Below, piece by piece: positions 1 through 6,355 of a DNA stretch of 11,774 nt. How positions within the stretch are numbered: position 1 is the stretch's first letter; every line of letters begins with the position of its first letter. The notes under the pieces are model-generated. The model had not been told where the DNA came from. It searched no databases and saw only the letters and a list, made by a program, of their open reading frames with translations. Source of the DNA: Bacillota bacterium (GTDB lineage: Bacteria; Bacillota; Clostridia; Oscillospirales; JAKOTC01); contig JAKOTC010000174.1 in assembly GCA_029776465.1 (NCBI GenBank), positions 1 through 11,774 on the forward strand, in the 5' to 3' direction. Both the position numbers and the translations under genes were made by a program.

Positions 1-1
1 C

Positions 2-1909
2 AACCCCAGCTATGTATTGGCTGGGGGTGGAAACACCTCATATAAAAATGAAGAGCACCTTTATATCAAAGGCTCCGGTGTTTCACTGGCGGAAATTGAC
101 GAGAACGGCTTCGTCTGCCTCGACCGCAAAAAGCTTTCTGAAATTTATACCAGAACCTATCCGGCCGATTCTGATGCGCTGGAAGCCGCGGTACTGAAGG
201 ATATGCTCGCAGCCCGTGTGGAGGGGGAAACCAAGCGTCCCAGCGTGGAAACCCTTTTGCACGATATTATCCCCACCACCTATGTGCTGCACCTTCACCC
301 GTCAAAAGTCAACGGACTGACCTGCAGTGCGAAGGGAGAAGAAATCTTTTCCCAGCAATTCGGAGAAGACGGAATATGGATTCGACCCATCATGCCGGGG
401 TATACTCTGGCTATGGTCATCAAAGAACAGATAGAGAATTTTAAAAATGTTAAGGGCAAACTTCCCTCTGTAATCCTGATTGAAAACCACGGTATCTTCC
501 TGGGTGGGCAGAGCGAGGAAGAACTGGACAATGTTTTCGAGGGTTTTGTGGAAAAGTTGAACGGTTTGATTTCCCGTGAACCGGACCTGACCGAAGGGGA
601 ATTTGACCTTGAAACCGCCGCCCTTTCCGCCGCCGCTCTTCGGGGTATGCTGGGAGGCAATGTTTTCTGTGTCTTCCGCACCAATGCGGAGGTTAAAAAC
701 TTCACCAGGGATGCCTCCGCCTTTGCTAAGGCGCTGACTACTTTCAGCCCCGACCACATGGTGTATTGTAAGGATGAAGCGGTTTTTGCAACCGGAAGCA
801 CTGCCGATGAAATTGCCGCTTCGATGGAAGCTTCTATTAAGGATTACGTTGGCCGTAAAAACGGAAATCCCAAAATCGTCGGCGTGCAGAATCTGGGCTT
901 CTTCGGCATCGGTTCCACCTATAAAGAGGCCTGTATTGCAGCGGATGTCTTTATGGATGCCGTAAAGGTTTCTGTTTATGCCGAGAGCTTTGGCGGTCCT
1001 AAGGCCATGCCCAAGGCTCTGGTTGATGCCATTAACAACTGGGAAGTGGAAGCATATCGCAAGAGCGTGGCTTTCGCTAAATCCTCCGCAAAGCGGGCGG
1101 ATAACAAGATTATCATTGTCACCGGCGGAGCTCAGGGCTTTGGCGAAGGCATCGCCAGAGAACTTGCCAATGAGGGCGCTGCGGTCGTTGTCGCCGACAT
1201 GAATGTGGAAGGTGCCAAGGCAGTCGCCGCATCCATTCAGGCAAATGGTGGTGTTTCGTTGGCTGTGGGGGTAAATGTCACCATTGACGAACAGATTCGG
1301 GACATGGTGTACCGCACGGCTGTCGCCTTCGGCGGTCTGGACGCGATGATTTCGAATGCAGGCATCGCACGGGCCGGCGGGCTGGAAGAGATCTCCTTGG
1401 ATAATTTCGAGCTGATGACAAAAATCAATTATACGGCCTATTTCCTCTGCACCAAGTATGCCTCCCGGATTATGAAAATTACCGGCAAATACGCTCCTGA
1501 AAAAATGGCCGATATCATTCAGATCAACTCCAAGTCCGGTTTGGAGGGCAGCAACAAAAACTTCGGCTATGCCGGCAGCAAGTTTGGCGGCATTGGCCTG
1601 ACCCAAAGCTTTGCCATGGAGCTGGCTCCTTATAACATTAAGGTCAACAGCATCTGCCCGGGAAACTTTTTGGACGGACCCCTCTGGTGCGATCCGGAAA
1701 AGGGATTGTTTGTCCAATACCTCAAAGCCGGAAAGGTGCCCGGCGCCAAAACCATTGAGGATGTTAAAAAGTACTATGAATCCAAGGTTCCGCTGAATCG
1801 TGGATGTCTGGTAAAAGATGTTGTCCGCGCCATTCTTTACGCCATTGAACAGGAATATGAGACCGGACAGGCCATTCCTGTTACGGGCGGTCAGGTTATG
1901 ATCAAGTAG
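2..1909 (+). CDS. Bifunctional class II aldolase / SrlD-like short-chain dehydrogenase (5' end missing)
   Basis: The reading frame is already open at base 2, so the N-terminus lies outside the window; 635 residues are visible. The first half (about 1-350) is a class II aldolase/epimerase domain of the fuculose- and rhamnulose-phosphate aldolase type. The expected divalent-metal set is present: E83, H97 and H99 in an HLHP motif, and H163 in an NHG motif. The second half (about 370-635) is a classical NAD(P)-binding SDR with TGGAQGFGEG at 374-383 and a Ser510 / Tyr523 / Lys527 catalytic triad. Its motifs IIQINSKSG, KFGGIGLTQS, KVPLNRGC and TGGQVM at the C-terminus closely resemble sorbitol-6-phosphate 2-dehydrogenase (SrlD), not the lactaldehyde dehydrogenase half of rhamnose RhaEW/YuxG fusions. 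By family, the SDR half would interconvert sorbitol 6-phosphate and fructose 6-phosphate; the aldolase substrate is unknown. A sorE relative and a phosphofructokinase downstream support a ketose/hexitol phosphate role. Confidence is high for the architecture and moderate for the substrate. Confidence 0.88.
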   Translation, partial: NPSYVLAGGGNTSYKNEEHLYIKGSGVSLAEIDENGFVCLDRKKLSEIYTRTYPADSDALEAAVLKDMLAARVEGETKRPSVETLLHDIIPTTYVLHLHPSKVNGLTCSAKGEEIFSQQFGEDGIWIRPIMPGYTLAMVIKEQIENFKNVKGKLPSVILIENHGIFLGGQSEEELDNVFEGFVEKLNGLISREPDLTEGEFDLETAALSAAALRGMLGGNVFCVFRTNAEVKNFTRDASAFAKALTTFSPDHMVYCKDEAVFATGSTADEIAASMEASIKDYVGRKNGNPKIVGVQNLGFFGIGSTYKEACIAADVFMDAVKVSVYAESFGGPKAMPKALVDAINNWEVEAYRKSVAFAKSSAKRADNKIIIVTGGAQGFGEGIARELANEGAAVVVADMNVEGAKAVAASIQANGGVSLAVGVNVTIDEQIRDMVYRTAVAFGGLDAMISNAGIARAGGLEEISLDNFELMTKINYTAYFLCTKYASRIMKITGKYAPEKMADIIQINSKSGLEGSNKNFGYAGSKFGGIGLTQSFAMELAPYNIKVNSICPGNFLDGPLWCDPEKGLFVQYLKAGKVPGAKTIEDVKKYYESKVPLNRGCLVKDVVRAILYAIEQEYETGQAIPVTGGQVMIK

Positions 1910-1912
1910 AAA

Positions 1913-1933
1913 GTAAAATCTTATAAATTTTAC
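1913..1933. repeat. AT-rich inverted repeat just after the aldolase-SDR gene
   Basis: GTAAAAT (1913-1919) and ATTTTAC (1927-1933) are perfect inverted copies separated by seven bases, four bases after the stop codon. The stem is A/T-rich and has no following T run, so it would be a weak terminator at best. It could also be a protein-binding dyad upstream of the rubredoxin promoter. Function unknown. Confidence 0.35.
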
Positions 1934-1944
1934 GTCAAAAATTA

Positions 1945-1975
1945 TAGTCAAAACCGCTCGTTTTTCTGATATACT
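1945..1975 (+). promoter_or_regulatory. Candidate extended -10 promoter for the rubredoxin/flavodiiron unit
   Basis: TATACT at 1970-1975 is preceded by TG at 1967-1968, giving an exact extended -10 (TGnTATACT). The best -35 match is TAGTCA at 1945-1950 with a long 19-base spacer, so the -35 is weak and the promoter would depend on the extended -10. Transcription would start near 1982, leaving a leader of about 70 bases before the first rubredoxin. Inferred from consensus only. Confidence 0.5.
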
Positions 1976-1992
1976 GAAAATGTGTACCCCCT

Positions 1993-2020
1993 TGCTCATT
2001 GAGCAGAAACCGGTTCTGCT
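1993..2020 (+). promoter_or_regulatory. Two overlapping hairpins in the rubredoxin leader
   Basis: The first dyad is TGCTCA-T-TGAGCA (1993-2005), perfect around a single central base. The second is AGCAGAA (2002-2008), a five-base loop ACCGG, then TTCTGCT (2014-2020), a perfect 7-bp stem. They share AGCA at 2002-2005, so as RNA structures they cannot form fully at the same time. The first dyad has a one-base loop, too tight to fold fully as RNA, so it may instead be a DNA operator. Position between the likely start site and the AGGAGG ribosome binding site (2039-2044) suggests a regulatory role. No known riboswitch class is recognised. Confidence 0.45.
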
Positions 2021-2051
2021 TGTGAAAATATAACTGCTAGGAGGTATCCCC

Positions 2052-2207
2052 ATGAAAAAGTACCAATGCGCCTGCGGCTACATCTACAATCCGTCGAAAG
2101 GTGACCCCGAAAATGGCACCCCGGCCGGCACCGCTTTTGAGGATCTTTCTGAAGACTGGGTCTGTCCGGCCTGTGGTCTTCATAAAGAAATGTTTGATGT
2201 CTTATAA
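2052..2207 (+). CDS. rub: Rubredoxin, first tandem copy, with a C-x-C knuckle
   Basis: A 51-residue one-iron electron carrier of the cytoplasm. ATG at 2052 follows AGGAGG (2039-2044) with seven bases of spacing. The body is rubredoxin-like throughout: GY-I-Y at 9-12, GDP-NG at 17-22, GTAFEDL at 26-32, W36 and a normal second metal knuckle CPACG at 38-42. The first knuckle reads C6-A-C8-G, one residue shorter than the C-x2-C-G of standard rubredoxins. All four cysteines are present, but their spacing is changed. By family it passes single electrons from an NADH:rubredoxin oxidoreductase to acceptors such as flavodiiron proteins, and one (fprA) lies downstream in the same direction. The reductase is not in the window. 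It matches the second copy at 35 of 51 positions, indicating tandem duplication. Confidence 0.9.
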   Translation: MKKYQCACGYIYNPSKGDPENGTPAGTAFEDLSEDWVCPACGLHKEMFDVL

Positions 2208-2239
2208 TTAGGAATAAACAATGTAAAGGAGTTTTGAAA

Positions 2240-2398
2240 ATGAAAAAGTATCAATGCGTATGCGGTTATGTGTATGATCCTGCAGTTGGTGATCCGGACA
2301 ACGGAATCGCTCCCGGCACCGCTTTTGAAGATCTGCCGGAGGACTGGTCTTGTCCTGCCTGCGGTTTGGACAAAAGCAATTTCGAACCCCTCGACTAA
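2240..2398 (+). CDS. rub: Rubredoxin, second tandem copy, with a C-x-C knuckle
   Basis: A 52-residue rubredoxin starting at ATG 2240, with AAAGGAG (2225-2231) eight bases upstream and 32 bases after the first copy. It carries GDPDNG at 17-22, GTAFEDL at 26-32, W36 and the second knuckle CPACG at 38-42. Like its neighbour it has a shortened first knuckle, C6-V-C8-G. Because both copies share this spacing despite differing at many codons, a sequencing deletion is unlikely. It ends in the more usual F-E-P-L-D pattern, whereas the first copy ends F-D-V-L. The two may be redundant donors to the flavodiiron protein or may differ in redox potential or partner; the sequence does not decide. Confidence 0.92.
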   Translation: MKKYQCVCGYVYDPAVGDPDNGIAPGTAFEDLPEDWSCPACGLDKSNFEPLD

Positions 2399-2411
2399 TT
2401 AAAAAGAAGCT

Positions 2412-2461
2412 CAGGGGCCAAAGATTGATCTGTGGCCCCTGTTCCCCTTATCTGCCTTTTT
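2412..2461 (+). terminator. GC-rich hairpin between the second rubredoxin and fprA, possible partial terminator
   Basis: CAGGGGCCA (2412-2420) pairs perfectly with TGGCCCCTG (2433-2441). The twelve-base loop contains AGAT/ATCT, which could extend the helix after one mismatch. The stem starts 14 bases after the rubredoxin stop. A pyrimidine-rich stretch follows and a T run (TTTTT) appears only at about 2457-2461, so it is not a textbook intrinsic terminator. It may reduce read-through so that rubredoxins are made in excess of FprA, or it may stabilise the upstream message. Confidence 0.55.
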
Positions 2462-2482
2462 GGATGTGCAAAGGAGAGAATT

Positions 2483-3655
2483 ATGTCAATAAAAGAAATT
2501 AAAAACGGTATTTTCTCTGTAGGTGTTTTAAATCCTGCTCTCCGCGTTTTCGACATTATTATGAAAACCCAATACGGAACATCCTACAACGCCTATTATA
2601 TTGAAGACGAACATCCCACCTTGGTGGAAACGGTTCATGAGACCTTTTGGCCGCAATACTACGAGAATCTCTGCGCCGCCTGTGATCCCACCAAAATTGA
2701 ATATATTATTTTTAACCACACCGAACCCGACCATTCGGGCAGCCTGCGCCGGCTTTTGGATCTCAATCCCGAGATCACGGTTGTTGGTTCTGCTGCTGCC
2801 CTTAAAAATATAAATCAAATCATCAACAAACCCTTTAAATCTCTTGTTGCCAAAGACGGAGACACTTTAAATATCGGTTCGCGTACCCTGACTTTTATCT
2901 CGGCTCCCAATCTGCATTGGCCGGACACAATGTTTACTTATATTGCGTCTGACAAGCTGGCCTTTACCTGTGACTTCTTGGGTGCCCACTACTGCGAACC
3001 TTCGATGATGGATACTTCCGTCACTTATCCCGATAAATACGCGGGAGAATTTTTAAATTATTATATCTCTATTTTCTCTCCCTTTAAAAAGTTCGTCCTG
3101 GCCGGTTTGGACAAATTGGACAAACTGGATGTGGACACTGTGTGCACCAGCCACGGTCCCATTCTCACCGAGTCCATTCAGGATGCTAAGGATATGTATC
3201 GCCTCTGGAGCACCCCGGTTCAAAAAACAGGTAAAACCGCTGTAATCGCATTTGTTTCTGCTTACGGATACACCCGGAAGCTGGCTTTGTTTGCAGAGGA
3301 ATATCTGATGCAAATGGGATATGGCGTGGCCTGCTATGACCTTGTCCAGGAATCGGTTCCTTTAGAGGAGATTTATGAGGCCGACCTGTTGCTGCTGGGC
3401 AGCCCCACCATCAACCGGGATGCTCTGAAACCCATCTGGGATTTAATCTCTTCCTTCGATGCCATTACTATTGCCGGTAAACGCTGTGGTGTTTTCGGAT
3501 CCTATGGCTGGAGCGGGGAAGGGGTTCCCGCTTTGGTGAACCGATTGGCCAATTTGAAGCTGAAGGTGGCCGCAGAAGGGTTCCGCTGTGTTTTCTGCCC
3601 CAATGATTCTGACATGGAAGCTTTTAAGGCGTATTTAGATCAATTGATCGGTTAA
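2483..3655 (+). CDS. fprA: Flavodiiron protein (A-type flavoprotein, FprA)
   Basis: A 390-residue cytoplasmic enzyme that by family reduces O2 to water (or NO to N2O) using electrons from rubredoxin. ATG 2483 is chosen over the in-frame GTG at 2432 because AAGGAGAG (2471-2478) sits just before it and the upstream GTG lies inside the hairpin. The N-terminal metallo-beta-lactamase-like domain (about 1-245) carries the full diiron ligand set: H79, E81 and D83 in HTEPDH, then H145, D164 and H224. These are almost the same positions as in Desulfovibrio rubredoxin:oxygen oxidoreductase. The C-terminal flavodoxin domain (about 252-390) has the FMN phosphate loop S-A-Y-G-Y-T and later GSYGWSGEG. There is no fused rubredoxin or flavin reductase domain, so it is a class A protein. 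The two rubredoxins upstream are the natural donors. Confidence is high for the family; preference for O2, NO or peroxide is not visible. Confidence 0.95.
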   Translation: MSIKEIKNGIFSVGVLNPALRVFDIIMKTQYGTSYNAYYIEDEHPTLVETVHETFWPQYYENLCAACDPTKIEYIIFNHTEPDHSGSLRRLLDLNPEITVVGSAAALKNINQIINKPFKSLVAKDGDTLNIGSRTLTFISAPNLHWPDTMFTYIASDKLAFTCDFLGAHYCEPSMMDTSVTYPDKYAGEFLNYYISIFSPFKKFVLAGLDKLDKLDVDTVCTSHGPILTESIQDAKDMYRLWSTPVQKTGKTAVIAFVSAYGYTRKLALFAEEYLMQMGYGVACYDLVQESVPLEEIYEADLLLLGSPTINRDALKPIWDLISSFDAITIAGKRCGVFGSYGWSGEGVPALVNRLANLKLKVAAEGFRCVFCPNDSDMEAFKAYLDQLIG

Positions 3656-3676
3656 CCGATAATCAAATCGAACAAA

Positions 3677-3701
3677 GCGCCATTCTCTTAGAGATTGGCG
3701 C
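3677..3701 (+). terminator. Stem-loop after fprA
   Basis: Bases 3677-3687 and 3691-3701 form an 11-position stem with one T-T mismatch and a TTA loop; the base of the stem is GCGCCA/TGGCGC. It begins 21 bases after the fprA stop. A pyrimidine-rich but not uniform T tract (CCTTCCTTCTGTTTC) follows from about 3716. It probably separates the flavodiiron unit from the next genes, although the weak T tract allows read-through. A TATAAA lies at 3748-3753 without a convincing -35. Confidence 0.45.
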
Positions 3702-3784
3702 AGCATTAGGCTTGTCCTTCCTTCTGTTTCATTTTGTGCCTGTCAGTTATAAAAACAACTGAAATTGTGAAAGGGACGATTTTT

Positions 3785-5080
3785 TTGCTTCAAGATCAAC
3801 AACGCAAGCTGAACGCCCCCTCTGAAGGTGAACGGCTGTCCGCTTTAACTGAACTGATCCGGGCAGAGCGATCCGGAGATCTGTCGGCACCGAAAAGCGC
3901 CGGTTTTGTCAACAATCATATCCACACCATCTATTCCTTTTCCCCCTATTCGCCCTCTGCCGCGATTTGGAAGGCCCGGGCTGCCGGATTGGAAACGGCC
4001 GGAATTATGGATCATGACTCGGTAGGCGGTCTGAATGAGTTTATCGCCGCCTCTAAAATCACCGGATTGCCTGTGACTTGCGGTTTTGAGATTCGGGTCA
4101 GTCTTGCCGGCTCACCCTTTATGAACCGCCGGGTCAATAACCCCGATCAAAATGGGGTTGCCTATTTAGCTGCCCACGGAATTCCCCGCAACAAAATTGC
4201 GGAATGCGAATCCTTCTTGGCTCCCTTTCGGTCAGCCCGGAACATTCGGAACCGGAAAATGACCGAGAATCTGAATAAGCTGCTGGCTCCGGCCAATGTG
4301 GTTTTGGATTTCGACCGGGATGTGTTGCCCCTTTCCCAGGCTTCCAACGGCGGCAGCGTTACCGAGCGCCATCTTTTATATGCCGTTTCTCTCAAACTGA
4401 CGCAGGCGTTGGGCAAAGGTCCTGCGATTACCGCATTTCTCAAAGACAAGCTGGGAATCTCGGCGGGTGCCAAGCTGGAAAGCCTGCTGGCCGACCCGGA
4501 TAACGAGCATTACGAATATGATTTGCTCGGCGTTTTGAAAGGCCATCTGGTGGAGAAATTTTATATTGACGCCACGGATGAATGTCCTCCCCTTGCCGAT
4601 TTCATTGCTTTCACCAAAAAAATCGGCGCCATTTCCGCCTATGCCTATTTGGGCGATGTAGGGGATTCCGTGACCGGAGACAAAAAGACCCAAAAATTCG
4701 AAGATGATTATCTGGACGAATTGTTCGAATATATCAATGATGCCGGCTTTGATGCGGTTACCTATATGCCCAGCCGGAACACCATGTCCCAGCTGGAACG
4801 GGTAATGTCGCTTTGTGAAAAGCATAACCTGTTTCAAATCAGCGGAGAGGATATTAATTCTCCCCGCCAGTCCTTCATCTGTCCGGCTCTGGCAAAACCG
4901 GAGTTTGCTCACCTGATGACGGCTACCTGGGCTTTGATCGGGCATGAGCTGGAGGCCACCCGTGATCCGGCCGCCGGAATGTTCTCGCCGGAAACCAAAG
5001 CCCGTTATCCCAAAATATCCGACCGAGTCGAGGCCTTTGCCGAGCTGGGTCGCGCCCTGAGCAAAGACGCAGTTAAATAA
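3785..5080 (+). CDS. PHP-domain protein with altered metal ligands
   Basis: A protein of about 431 residues. I choose TTG 3785 as the start because AAAGGGA (3770-3776) lies eight bases before it; the frame extends upstream to TTG 3734 but without a ribosome binding site. The N-terminal half shows PHP hydrolase motifs: H45-I-H47, D76-H77-D78, E102 in GFE and H131 in AAHG. Toward the C-terminus, where PHP enzymes usually have an AHP motif, this protein reads AYLGD (His replaced by Tyr), and where they have D-x-H it reads G-E-D-I-N (His replaced by Asn). It is much longer than the roughly 280-residue nucleotide phosphatase relatives, with an insertion between the halves. Some catalytic metal may be lost, or the family may use a different site. 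The gap to the phosphofructokinase gene is 25 bases, so they are probably co-transcribed, hinting at a sugar-phosphate role. Specific function unknown. Confidence 0.75.
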   Translation: MLQDQQRKLNAPSEGERLSALTELIRAERSGDLSAPKSAGFVNNHIHTIYSFSPYSPSAAIWKARAAGLETAGIMDHDSVGGLNEFIAASKITGLPVTCGFEIRVSLAGSPFMNRRVNNPDQNGVAYLAAHGIPRNKIAECESFLAPFRSARNIRNRKMTENLNKLLAPANVVLDFDRDVLPLSQASNGGSVTERHLLYAVSLKLTQALGKGPAITAFLKDKLGISAGAKLESLLADPDNEHYEYDLLGVLKGHLVEKFYIDATDECPPLADFIAFTKKIGAISAYAYLGDVGDSVTGDKKTQKFEDDYLDELFEYINDAGFDAVTYMPSRNTMSQLERVMSLCEKHNLFQISGEDINSPRQSFICPALAKPEFAHLMTATWALIGHELEATRDPAAGMFSPETKARYPKISDRVEAFAELGRALSKDAVK

Positions 5081-5105
5081 CAAAATAAGCAATAAGAGGT
5101 ATTCC

Positions 5106-6326
5106 ATGAGCAAATTATTAGTCGGTCAGTCCGGCGGACCCACGGCTGCCATCAATGCCACCGTAGCCGGAGTGATTGAAGCCGCTTTATCTGCCGGTGT
5201 TGAGCCGGTGGGCGCTCAGAATGGTATTCTGGGCCTTTTGAATGAAAAGTTTATCTCCCTCGCAGAATTCTCTGATCCTCAAAAACGCCGTGCGCTTTCT
5301 CTGACTCCGGCCGCCGCGTTGGGCAGCGCCCGTTATAAGCTGAAGCACTGGGAAGAGGATGAATCGGATTATATCAAAGCCTTTGACGTGTTAAAAAAAC
5401 ATGGATTTACCGCCTTTGTCCTGATTGGCGGAAATGATTCTATGGACACCGTGGCAAAGCTTTCGGGTTATGCCGAAGCAAAGGGGATCACTGATATCAA
5501 AATTGTCGGCGCGCCTAAAACCATTGACAACGACCTGGCCGGAATGGATCATACCCCCGGGTATGGCAGCGCCGCCAAATATGTTGCCACCACTCTGACG
5601 GAAGTTCGGATGGACTGCGATGTTTACGACAAACCCTCAGTGACATTAGTGGAAATTATGGGCCGGGATGCGGGCTGGCTGACCGCGGCAGCCTCTCTGG
5701 CCTGTGACCTTCCGGGAGGAGGCCCCGATCTGATCTATCTGCCTGAAGTGGCTTTTGACGAAAACCATTTCGTGGCAGATATTCGTCGGATTCAGGAGAC
5801 TCAGCCGGTGGTGCTGGTCGCCCTCAGCGAAGGCATTCGGGATGCAAACGGCTGTTATGTGGGAGCCGCCTGTCAGTCCGGCGCGGTAGACACTTTCGGA
5901 CATAAATATCTGGCAGGAGCCGCCCGGTATCTGGAATCGGTGGTAAAGGATAAAATCGGCTGTAAAGTCCGTTCGGCAGAACTGAACGTCATGCAGCGTT
6001 GCGCCGGCCATCTTCTTTCCAAAACCGATATTGAAGAATCCGCCAAGTTGGGTGCGCTGGCAGCTGAAACTGCCCTGAATGGCGCCGGCGGTATTATCTC
6101 CTGCATCGAGCGTGTTTCTGATGATCCATACGCTGTTACTTACACCACCAAAGCGGTGAAGGACATTGCTAATAAGGTTCGGCATGTTCCCCGCGAAATG
6201 ATCAACGACGCCGGCAACGGCGTGACTTCGGCATTCAAAACCTATGCGGCTCCTTTGGTGGAAGGAGAAATTTGGCCTGAATATAAAAACGGTTTTCCGG
6301 TTTATTGTAAACTGTATAATCGCTAA
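5106..6326 (+). CDS. pfp: 6-phosphofructokinase, pyrophosphate-type
   Basis: A 406-residue enzyme that phosphorylates fructose 6-phosphate to fructose 1,6-bisphosphate in the cytoplasm. ATG 5106 has AAGAGGT (5094-5100) before it. The N-terminal G-Q-S-G-G-P-T-A-A-I-N is the phosphoryl-donor loop. Donor-specificity positions point to PPi: G108-G109-N110-D111-S112 places Asp where ATP enzymes have Gly104 (E. coli numbering), and P137-K138-T-I-D-N-D places Lys where they have Gly124. Asp141 in TIDND is the catalytic base, and MGRDAGWL follows as the sugar-phosphate motif. Position 110 is Asn where E. coli has Asp103. PPi enzymes are reversible and can also act on sedoheptulose 7-phosphate, so the direction and substrate are open. 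It is flanked at 25 and 29 bases by the PHP and sorE-like genes, implying one transcript. Confidence 0.9.
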   Translation: MSKLLVGQSGGPTAAINATVAGVIEAALSAGVEPVGAQNGILGLLNEKFISLAEFSDPQKRRALSLTPAAALGSARYKLKHWEEDESDYIKAFDVLKKHGFTAFVLIGGNDSMDTVAKLSGYAEAKGITDIKIVGAPKTIDNDLAGMDHTPGYGSAAKYVATTLTEVRMDCDVYDKPSVTLVEIMGRDAGWLTAAASLACDLPGGGPDLIYLPEVAFDENHFVADIRRIQETQPVVLVALSEGIRDANGCYVGAACQSGAVDTFGHKYLAGAARYLESVVKDKIGCKVRSAELNVMQRCAGHLLSKTDIEESAKLGALAAETALNGAGGIISCIERVSDDPYAVTYTTKAVKDIANKVRHVPREMINDAGNGVTSAFKTYAAPLVEGEIWPEYKNGFPVYCKLYNR

Positions 6327-6355
6327 TTTAAACTTTATGCGAAGGAGATATTGAT

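Noticed and set aside
2..1909. Naming the first gene as rhamnulose-1-phosphate aldolase/lactaldehyde dehydrogenase (rhaEW, yuxG)
   Set aside because: The aldolase half is compatible, but the SDR half resembles SrlD rather than lactaldehyde dehydrogenase, and no other rhamnose gene is in the window.
2018..2036. A Rex-like redox operator starting TTGTGAA at about 2020
   Set aside because: Only one half-site is present; the matching TTCACAA is missing, and the site would be well downstream of the predicted transcription start.
302..2053. A 583-codon open frame on the minus strand opposite the aldolase-SDR gene
   Set aside because: The + strand frame has clear aldolase and SDR motifs throughout. 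The antisense translation shows no recognisable domain and is explained by codon bias that avoids stops on the other strand.
2432..2482. An upstream GTG start for fprA adding 17 residues
   Set aside because: The added stretch lies in the hairpin region, has no ribosome binding site, and flavodiiron proteins normally begin near the ATG at 2483. With the later start the ligand positions match the family numbering.
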